From Corbicula japonica (Eukaryota > Mollusca > Bivalvia > Venerida > Cyrenidae), in NCBI GenBank assembly GCA_038501625.1, contig JAZAYU010000005.1:5704001-5768000 (forward strand): a DNA stretch of 64,000 nucleotides. The letters are read 5' to 3'. Made by a program: the position numbers and the translations under genes. Under the pieces are notes generated by a model. The model was given only the letters and a program-made list of their open reading frames with translations. It ran no database searches and was not told where the DNA came from. Of the stretch, positions 55,790 through 64,000 are shown piece by piece. The first letter of the stretch is position 1, and each line of letters opens with the position of its first letter.

Positions 55790-57800
55790 TAGCATATTTT
55801 GCTAGTTAAACAGTAATAGAAACTAAACAAGAATCGGTGTTATGTTGAGTCAATTGTAAAATAATGACAAAATGCCTTAGATTTCTGCTTAGTTAAATTT
55901 GCTGTGGTATCATAATATTTCATATTGGTTGAAATTTCGTGAATTTCAAGCTTGGGAAAATGTGCATAATTAAACCCTAGGGAAATTATACCATGTAATA
56001 CTATGTCATAATAGCAAAATACAGTTGCGCAAATTTATGGCGGCATGAATATACCTTTTGCAGCTTTTGTGTCAAAAGTCATACCTGTGATATTAAATGA
56101 TACCACAGTTGTGTCCGCAAGAAATTAAATGATACTGAAATTCTATGATTCTGTGTGATCATAATACTGATTCCTACTTTACAGTAAAATAAATGAAATG
56201 TAAACTCTAATTGCCAAAGTCAAATTTTACCAAATGATATCAATGCCCAACTTTTTCTTAAGTCTTGTTGCCATTTAATTTTGTGTTCATCCCTTTTTGT
56301 TTATTATATATTGAATATATTGCTGAACTATGTGGATATAGAAAAATATCTCGCTGGCACTTTTTTTGGAATCAGATATTGTTAATATATGTCTTGGGTG
56401 TTGTTTTTTTTTCGGAATCTGTCTGAAAATTAAACACAGCAAAACTATACCACAATAGTTCATATGTTATACACTTTTTTTGTAAGTGCAATATTTTACA
56501 ATGTTTATAGAGTTTATGAGAAGAGATTGTATGAGTTTATGTTCATGCTTCTAATATACTGTCATTGTCGGTGCTTGATATATACATTTATTATATACCC
56601 ATGAATGATTTTATCAAAGTACAGTCCCAAGAATGAGACAGATTAGCAAATCCGGATCGCACAGTGTGGTTTTTCGATTACGTATCACTACCGTTGTCTG
56701 TGTTCTTTGCAAAGGCAGAACTATTTTGTGCATTCTGATTGTAATTTACTGGTACTCTTCGGCACATACATTGTACCAAACTCCGAAATTGTATTGGAAA
56801 TTTCCAACAGCTGTTCTATTTATAGCTATTATAGATATTCTTATGTCATTAATAAATTTTGCACTAGTATTGTTATCACTACCATTTAGTCAACCATGTT
56901 GTCGATTGAAATTTTGTTGTTAAGTGTATTTAAGTTTGTTTTGAACAAGAAGGGTATATTATAATTAAAGGAACATAACGTCTGTGTGCAGTCTGTCGGT
57001 ACCTATGATTTCTTGTTACGTTTGTACATCACACTTGATTTTCTGTTTTGCCTGATATCGGATATTGTGAATAGACACATCTCAAAAGATACAAACCTAG
57101 ATTTGCCAGTATTACAGTGAAACTGCAAATTCGTAATAGCATTGTTGGTCTAAAAAAAGATTACTTATTTAAAGCACTGGAAAAACATGATTCTTGCCAA
57201 TCTGGTTTGCAAGAGTTGTTTGGTATTTCTTTGTACATTTTTATGACCCCACAAGTGGGAGACATATAGAGTTGCACTCGTCTGTTCATCTGTTTGTACG
57301 TATGTCCCCCAAATCTGGCAAATCAAGCAGGATGTGTAGAAAAAAATTAAAAAAAAGATTTCCTCCTGTGACCATTTTTACCAGAGTTATGGCCCTTTGT
57401 TACAAATGCTGTAGTGGACATATTCTAGTTATTATGCAGTCAGCCAATGTGTTCTAAAACTTTAAAACTTGGTCATAATATAGTTTCTTAGAAAATCATA
57501 TGAAATTTATCACCCAAACCATTGAATTATTTTGCTAGCATACTGTTATGTACATGTTTAATTTTTGTTGTTAATGCATTCATTATGTTCAAGTCAGATG
57601 TGCAATAATGAGTTTACTGTATTATGTTTAAAGTATAATCCGAAAGCATTAATTCATTGCCTGTGGACCCATTTACCAACCTCTTTTAATATAACAGTTT
57701 CTAAAAGAAACATTGGTGCTTGGTTTAGTATTTGACATCCATTGGTTTAGTGCTAATCATATTTATAAATGTAATTGTTTCACATATTTGAGAATACCTA
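55790..57800. other. 3' flank of the 609-residue gene, no further gene seen
   Basis: Probably contains the 3'UTR end or poly(A) site (an ATAAATGAA context lies near 56188) and one worn repeat at 57240-57420. The 96-codon hydrophobic ORF at 56633-56923 lacks supporting splice or family evidence and is not called. Confidence 0.5.
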
Positions 57801-57801
57801 T

Positions 57802-57985
57802 TACCGTCATTTTTCGAATATAAGCCGCACTCATGTATAAGCCGCACCGCCCTAAACACGAAAGAACAGATGAAAATGGCTTAACAAAGTGTATAACAGC
57901 CAAACCTGTGTATTAGCTGCATCCCCAACTTTTTACCTCCAAAATTCTGGGGAAAAAGTGCGGCTTATATTCAAACAATGACGGT
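57802..57985. mobile_element. Family Y MITE
   Basis: TACCGTCATTTTTCGAATAT to TCAAACAATGACGGTA, same interior (CAGATGAAAATGGCTTAA). Confidence 0.93.
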
Positions 57986-58510
57986 AAAAACAATTTTTTT
58001 ATTTCCTAGTTCAATTTTTTTATTTCCTAGTTCAATTCTGCAGTCCTGATATTAGATACACATATTGTCAGTAAAAAAAATTCTTTTAATGAATATCCCC
58101 ATTTTCCATTATTATAATATTATGCTAGTTTGAAAATTTTCTTATCACTAGTTTTAATATGACTTCATTGTGTTTTTAAAGATTTCTATACATGTAATAT
58201 CAAATAATTTTAAGTACAGTATGGCCACTTGTTCACAAATAATTTAAACAGTTAAATCAGGTAACTGGAAAAAATGAATATTTGGCTTTTTCAATAATGT
58301 TGTGAAAGTGTGATTCTCTTCATCTTACCACATTTTCCATCTTATCAAATTTTTTTTCATCAGATTTGAGATTTGAATTTGTACCTCAACTCTACATGTG
58401 TATGGCATGAAATTACTCAAAATAAAATACTTGACATAATTGTCATAATTCATTGTAATGATAATTACAAATTTTGTTAACTTATTCAAAGGGGTAAAAG
58501 CAAAAAGGTT

Positions 58511-58765
58511 TTAACCCTTTCCTCCATATATATGCATTTTTATGCATGTGTGACCAGTGTAGATCCAGATCAGCTGGCACATTCATGCTGTCTGATCAGG
58601 ATCTGCACTGATCGCAATTAGGTCAGAAATAAAATAATAAAAAAATGATATTAAATAAAAAAGTGAACAGTTTAGATCCTGGTCATACGGCTGCAATGTG
58701 CAAGCTGATCTGGATCTAAACTATTTTCCGCGCAATTAAGGTGTTACTATGGAGGAAAGTGTTAA
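58511..58765. mobile_element. Family T MITE, full length
   Basis: TTAACCCTTTCCTCCATA to TATGGAGGAAAGTGTTAA. Confidence 0.92.
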
Positions 58766-59177
58766 ATGATTTAAAAACAAAGAGGCAAATAGAATCTTTT
58801 TGCTTCCAACCCCGCATATTGTTTCTAATTTCAATTTGACATTATTCTTGGAATGTTATGTATTTGGTCATATATGGTAATGTACCCAAAGTTGAAACAT
58901 AAATACTACCGAAATGAAATTTTGTCTTTGTTGTTTTTTGTAGTTTTGTAAAAAAAAGCAGGTACCGTACAATTATGAAACTGTAAATCAAGAATGAGAC
59001 AACAGCGCTTGTGCGCCGACAGTCATGAAATATAAAGACACAAGATTTAAAAACATCTATAGATACTCTACCAGGTTTCACCGTATAAAAAATGTTAACC
59101 TTTTGAGTGCATTTCTTAAAGGATATTCTATAATTTTGTTGGTCAGTATTATCAATAATGCTAGTAGTGTAAGGAAA

Positions 59178-59387
59178 TTAACCCTTTCCTCCATATATAT
59201 GTTTTTTTACATGTGTGCGACCAGTATAGATCCAGATCAGCCAGCACATCTGTGCCGTCTGATCAGGATCTGCACTGGTTGCTTTTTGGTCAGAAATAAC
59301 CTAATAAATCAAACAGATGTGCCAGCTGATCTGGATCTACACTGTTTGCCCACGCAATAAAGGTTTGTGTATGGAGGAAAGGGTTGA
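59178..59387. mobile_element. Family T MITE, internal deletion
   Basis: TTAACCCTTTCCTCCATA to TATGGAGGAAAGGGTTGA; the start of the second hairpin is deleted. Confidence 0.9.
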
Positions 59388-59394
59388 GAATGAT

Positions 59395-59500
59395 ACTGCA
59401 AATACTGGGAATCAAACCTGAACCATACGGCAACAAAGCTTACCTATTTAACTACAAACATGCTACTGACTGTGCTAGCTGGGACAACACCCCAAAAAGG
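59395..59500 (-). mobile_element. Possible tRNA-derived SINE head, reverse orientation
   Basis: On the minus strand, CCCAGCTAGCACAGTCAGTA (A-box-like) and GTTCAGGTTTGATTCCCAG (B-box-like) occur, but the spacing is longer than in a tRNA gene, so it is not called as a functional tRNA. Confidence 0.35.
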
Positions 59501-59529
59501 ATGTGCTGTTTACCATGGTTTTAATTAGA

Positions 59530-59885
59530 TTTTGACTCAGCAAGCGACCTCCATAAACATCTGTTGAACTGCATTGTTATGCGACGACTGTTAGATCTGC
59601 CGCTCCAATCAGAAAACAGCATTCTGATCCAAAACAAGGTGTTGCTGTCAATCAAATTTTTGTTGCTTTTGTAAGTTGAACTGAAAATGACACTTTTTAA
59701 AGATTTGAATTATACATGTAGCACCGATGAAATAACCAAAGCTGTGGCTTAAGTAAAACAACCTGAAGGGGTGATTAACTATGAACAGCATTATGTCAAA
59801 AATTAAAATTTGCCTCTACTTCTCAATGAAAATATCAGTCACTGCGCAAAGCATTTGGTGTTTTGGCAAGCCAAAATTCTAACAG
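59530..59885. repeat. Dispersed ~370-bp repeat, copy 2
   Basis: Same blocks as 14280-14640: GCTCCAATCAGAAAAC, GTTGCTGTCAATCAAAT, AACAACCTGAAGGGGTGATT, GGCAAGCCAAAATTCTAAC. Confidence 0.7.
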
Positions 59886-60078
59886 AAATTAAAATCATTA
59901 GTAAATATCTTCATTACTACATGATATTAGCAACAGATTGATGTAAATGCACTTTTATTCACGGGCATAAATTTTTGTGTTTTTTTTTTCATTACACTCA
60001 ATTCTTGTGGGTTCTTAATTTTATGGAACTCAATTTTCTAACATACTAAATCCCATTTACCATTTGATTAGTCTGTAG

Positions 60079-60310
60079 TTAACCCTTTCCTTGATATATA
60101 CGCATTTTTACGCAGGTGCGACCAGTGTAGATCCAGATCAGGATGCCATCTGATCAGGATCTGCACTGGTCGCATTTTGGTCAGAAATAACCTAATGAAT
60201 AAAAAAGCGAACAGTTTAGATCCTGATCAGACAGCATGGATGTGCAGGCTGATCTGAATCTAAACTGTTCACCCTAGCAATAAAGGTGTATCTATACAGG
60301 AAAGGGTTAA
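60079..60310. mobile_element. Family T MITE, full length
   Basis: TTAACCCTTTCCTTGATAT to ACAGGAAAGGGTTAA. Confidence 0.93.
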
Positions 60311-60323
60311 CCTGGTCCAAATT

Positions 60324-60563
60324 TTAACCCTTTACTCCATAGATACACTCTTATTTCATGGGCAACCAGTGTACATCCAGATCAGCTGGCACACCTGTGC
60401 TGTCTGATCTGGATCTTCACTGTTTGCTTTTACATTGAAAAGTTTTTTTCTGACCAAGATGCAGTCAATGCAGATCCAGATCTGATGACATGAATGTATG
60501 GTCTGATTTGGAACTACATTGGTCACACGCGTAAAATTGTGTATATATGTAGTAAAGGGTGAA
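60324..60563. mobile_element. Family T MITE
   Basis: TTAACCCTTTACTCCATAG to TAGTAAAGGGTGAA. Only 13 bp from the preceding copy. Confidence 0.88.
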
Positions 60564-60586
60564 GTTGGCCTGTCAGTCTCACAGAC

Positions 60587-60827
60587 ACTTTCCCTTTCCT
60601 CCATAGATACACCTTTATTGCTAGGGCGAACAGTTTAGATTCAGATCAGCCGGCACATCTGTGCTTTCTGATCAGAATCTAAACTGTTCGCTTTTTTATT
60701 CATTAGGTTATTTCTGACCAAAATGCGACCAGTGCAGATCCTGATCAGACGACATGAATGTGCTGGCTGATCTGGATCTACACTGGTGTCACGCGCGTAA
60801 AAATGTGTATATATCAAGGAAATGGCT
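60587..60827. mobile_element. Family T MITE
   Basis: CACTTTCCCTTTCCTCCATAG start, GCTAGGGCGAACAGTTTAGA, right end ATATCAAGGAAATGG. Confidence 0.87.
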
Positions 60828-60991
60828 ATACTTCGAAGTAGATTACCAGATAAACAACATAATATCAAAGAAATAAAATGTTTATTAACCTTTATCAAGG
60901 GTAAGAGTTCATGTAAATATTTCTAAAACTGTATCAAAGTAAAAATCTGAACAAATTCACCTTAATAATTATATAAAAGGAGATTTTGGGT

Positions 60992-61449
60992 TTAACCCTT
61001 AACTCCTAAAATACTACTTTTATCACACTGGCAGCCATTAGATACAGATCAGTGGGTACATTGTTGTGTCTGATCAGGATCTACACTGTTTGCTTTAAGA
61101 TTCCTTAGGTTGTTTCTGGCAAAGAAGCAAACAATGTAGATCCGGATCAGACAGCACAGATGTGCCAGCTGACCTGGATCTACACTTGTCTCCCATGTGA
61201 TTAAAGTTGTATCAATAAACCCTTTCCTCCATATACACACCTTTATGGTACTGTGTAGATCCAGATCAGCCAGCACATCCATGCCATCTGATCAGGATCT
61301 GCACTGCTTGCTATTTAATTTATTAGGTTATTTCAGACCAAAAAGCGACCAATGCAGATACTGATCAGACAGCATGGATGTGCCAGCTGATCTGGATCTA
61401 AGATGGTTGCACACGTGTAAAATTGTGTATTAATGGAGGAAAGGGTTAA
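60992..61449. mobile_element. Two abutting family T MITEs
   Basis: Copy one 60992-61217 (TTAACCCTTAACTCC). Copy two 61217-61449 (AAACCCTTTCCTCCATATA to ATGGAGGAAAGGGTTAA). They meet with no spacer. Confidence 0.88.
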
Positions 61450-61895
61450 GTAAACACAAAGTACATTTTCATAAATCTGAATCAAACATGTAACTGACTT
61501 ATAGCTTAAAACAATTATTTTCTGTTTTGTCCAGAAAATATTAACATAGTCTTTAACAGATAACACAGAAACATTGTGCATATTTCAACTGTGAGTCATG
61601 CTAAAATTAAAGTGTAACAAATATTAACTACCGACAACCATATATTTATTAGATCACTTTTTTTCACATATGTCTCTCGTTAACAAATATAAACATACTT
61701 AGCCCTTGACTCCATGGGAAGCTGCATTTTGAGAAACCAGCCTGCAATATTTTGATATTTCAAAGTTCTTTTCCATCTATTTAATCCCATGTGCTAACAG
61801 TGTACATCCAAACTAGCTGGCTCTGCAGTGCAGTGTGCAATCTGATCAGGATCTACACTGCTCACTTATAGAATCTGACCAAAAAATGACCACTG

Positions 61896-62137
61896 TTAAC
61901 CTTTTCCTGTATAGACACACCTTTATTGCTAGGGCGATCAGTTTAGATCCAGATCAGCCGGCACATCCGTGCCATCTGATCAGGATCTAAACTGTTCGAT
62001 TATTGATTCATTAGGTTATTTCTGACCAAAATGCGACCAGTGCAGATGCTGATCAGACGGCACAGATGTGCTGGCTGATCTGGATCTACACTGGTCGCAC
62101 ATGCGTAAAAATGCATATATATCAAGGAAAGGGTTAA
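61896..62137. mobile_element. Family T MITE, full length
   Basis: TTAACCTTTTCCTGTATAG to ATCAAGGAAAGGGTTAA. A diverged T remnant lies before it (about 61785-61880). Confidence 0.92.
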
Positions 62138-62227
62138 TCCAGATCAGACACCACAGCCTGTGCCGCTGATCTGGATCTACACTTTTTCGCGCATGCGTTA
62201 GAATATATCCATGGACTAAAAGGTTAA
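62134..62227. mobile_element. Solo right-half T element sharing a TTAA with its neighbour
   Basis: TTAATCCAGATCAGACACC, one hairpin, GCATGCGTTAGAATATATCC, ending CTAAAAGGTTAA. Adjacent to the full copy with the TTAA in common. Confidence 0.75.
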
Positions 62228-62360
62228 AAACTAGTAAGTTCTGGACTAAACTGCATAAATGTAAAACATATTGAGGTTATAGTGGAAGCACTCTTGACTT
62301 TATATGCACCATAAATTATTAAAATATTTTAATATTCAGGGATTGGCCTAGGTTTACCAA

Positions 62361-62842
62361 TTAAACCCTTTACTCCATAAATATTCCTTTTAACGTGTGT
62401 GGTACGAGTGTAGATCCAGATCAGCCAGCATGTCCATGCCATCTGATCTGGATCTACACTGTTCGCACAAAACCCATTAGGCAATAGAAAATTAATTCCT
62501 AGATTCTCATCCCCGCCTGCCCCTCGAAAATCACTCCGCCGAACGTTTTTTATTTTGAAAAAAAAATGTGTACATCAAAATTTCCATTACAAGTACGAAT
62601 CGGTAGAGTACAAAAACGCAGTATAAAACATTTAAGTGCGAATCGGCAATTCATAGCTGGCTGGACTCTTATTTATCCTTAAACTATACAAGTGTTGTTA
62701 GAAACAGTGAGAGTGATAAATAAAAATTAAAAAATAAAACCCGCCCACCAGCCCCAGTTTTTCCCAAAATTAGGATGAGAATTTAGGAATTTTAATCAAA
62801 ATTTTCTATTGCCTTAAGAAGTATAAATGGAGTATGGGTTAA
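62361..62842. mobile_element. Family T MITE split by a nested GGCAATAG element
   Basis: TTAAACCCTTTACTCCATA left. The first hairpin ends CTGGATCTACACTGTTCGC, then comes the insertion; only ATAAATGGAGTATGGGTTAA remains on the right. Confidence 0.8.
62480..62813. mobile_element. ~334-bp element, GGCAATAGAAAAT inverted ends, TTA duplication
   Basis: GGCAATAGAAAATT at left, AATTTTCTATTGCC at right, and subterminal CCTAGATTCTCATCC versus GGATGAGAATTTAGG. Flanked by TTA on both sides (62477-62479, 62814-62816). Confidence 0.8.
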
Positions 62843-63198
62843 GCCAAGTCGTTCCATATGATGATAGCTTATTTATGTTTCTGAAAGCCGTGTTACATAA
62901 TCCATGAAAAAATAAATAAATAAAAATATATTGGACAAAGAATGCAAAATTTTGACCTCGCTTTTACAGTATTTTAATTGATTTTTGCTTAAGTCTTTTT
63001 CTAGGCCAATCCCTATTATTAAGCAAAGTTTATAATCAAAATATCTAACAGTTTATAAAAGTTCCACGCCTTAAAATATAGATATAAAACATACTAAATG
63101 TTGTGAACACAAAAAACAAATGCATTTTTGGTGAAAATAAATAATGAAGAATCGCTTACAATGGTGAGCGTACCCTAATATCAAGCTAAGCACTTGAA

Positions 63199-63426
63199 CC
63201 TCTTTACTCCATAAATAAATGTTTTATTACGTGTGCGAACAGTGTACATCAAGATCAGCTAACACATCTGATCTGGATCTACACAGTTGGCCTATGGTCA
63301 GAAATAATCCAATCAATCTAAAAGCAAAAAGTTAAGATCCAAAATCAGTTGGCATTGATGTGCCTGCTGATCTGGATCTAACTGTTCACTCAGGTAATAA
63401 AAAGTTATCTATGGTGTAAAAGATTA
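63199..63426. mobile_element. Family T MITE
   Basis: CCTCTTTACTCCATAAAT, both hairpins, right end ATGGTGTAAAAGATTAA. Confidence 0.8.
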
Positions 63427-63863
63427 AAACACAAGTTCAGTAAAGCATTCTGTAATACACATGTTACAAAGAAACATAAAGGAGGGAAGCTTATTAATAA
63501 TTCTATCCATAACTTACTATTAAAGATATCATCTCTTTAAAAAAATGGTAAAAAAAACAACTAAAATATTAATAAAATGTTCTGTCAACACTTGTCTGTA
63601 AATATATTAATTTAATTACATTTATTTGTAAAAATATCTGTCTAGTTGAACATTTTTTTCATTGGAGACTACTTTTCTTTCTTACAATAGTTTAATCTAT
63701 AAAACTCATTATATGTCTCTTTTATTCAAAATGGGTAACATGGCTATAGAACTAAAAGCTCAAAGCTGTAAATCATTCTTTTTTAGAAGCTGGTGAGATC
63801 ATGCATTATGCCTTTACTCTGTGTGATATGGCTTTTATTCCATGATTGACCAGTGTAGATCCA

Positions 63864-64000
63864 GTGCCCAAGGTTATAAAACTGAGCATGGAAACCAGTC
63901 TCAAATCTCAAGCATCTGATTGGCTGAAATGGCGACCAGTCGCCATTTCAGCCAATCAGATGCTTGAGATTTGAGACAGGTTTCCATGCTCAGTTTTATA
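63864..64000. mobile_element. Family P palindrome cut by the window edge, inside a T copy
   Basis: T sequence GACCAGTGTAGATCCA runs straight into GTGCCCAAGGTTATAAAACT; the palindrome proceeds to CAGTTTTATA at the edge. Confidence 0.92.

Noticed and set aside
56633..56923. 96-residue hydrophobic ORF
   Set aside because: Could be a small membrane protein, but it has no family signal or splice partners and sits in the 3' flank of another gene.
59395..59500. tRNA gene on the minus strand
   Set aside because: A- and B-box-like sequences are present, but spacing is too long and no acceptor stem pairs; at best a SINE head.

Overview
The window is nuclear DNA of an animal, most likely a bivalve mollusc. 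It is AT-rich, intron-dense and packed with short non-autonomous transposons. The mollusc assignment is an inference. It rests on the repeat landscape, including elements with a minisatellite core and ACGG-type tails that resemble the 'pearl'/Helitron-like elements described from bivalves, and on the animal-type gene structures.

Two complete protein-coding genes can be read exon by exon. Glucose-6-phosphate isomerase (GPI) lies on the minus strand in 17 coding exons (43819 down to 23457). All splice phases match and give a 559-residue enzyme with every catalytic residue present. Head to head with it, on the plus strand, is an eight-exon gene (48977-54453) encoding a 609-residue protein that I do not recognise. 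It has a helical N-terminus and a long Ser/Pro/Gly-rich tail with recurring N-T-W-P motifs. The two starts are separated by about 5.2 kb of AT-rich intergenic DNA.

Two weaker candidates sit left of GPI on the minus strand. One is a first coding exon (8903-9023) with an RFTV motif, possibly the N-terminus of an SLC12 cation-chloride cotransporter whose remainder lies outside the window. The other is a pair of phase-compatible last exons (10442-10477, 9965-10057) of an unidentified gene, whose 5' exons may be at 16999-17009 and 15929-15956. The only links between genes are shared strand and spacing; nothing shows that they act together.

Most of the rest is repeat. The dominant family, called T here, has about 40 copies. 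T copies start TTAACCCTTTCC and end GGAAAGGGTTAA, carry two internal hairpins, and produce many spurious short ORFs. An empty-site comparison within the window supports TTAA target-site duplication, as for piggyBac-type elements. A second family, P, is a near-perfect palindrome of about 145 bp that is mostly found embedded inside T copies. Others are family Y (about 183 bp, 'ATAAGCCGCAC' ends), family G (about 170 bp, ending in GGATCTGCCC-type sequence), a hAT-like element, several fold-backs, two minisatellite-cored elements and a tRNA-derived SINE.

The most unusual points are in gene architecture. The 3' splice site of exon 3 in the unknown gene is the last unit of an array of look-alike splice acceptors. 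The stop codon of the same gene lies in the first unit of a 62-bp tandem array. GPI introns carry a 29-bp array of about 23 units and a 166-bp array of 13 units, and MITEs sit within 20 bp of two GPI splice sites. The window looks like a real but otherwise ordinary bivalve locus; I see no evidence of a novel enzymatic or defence system.
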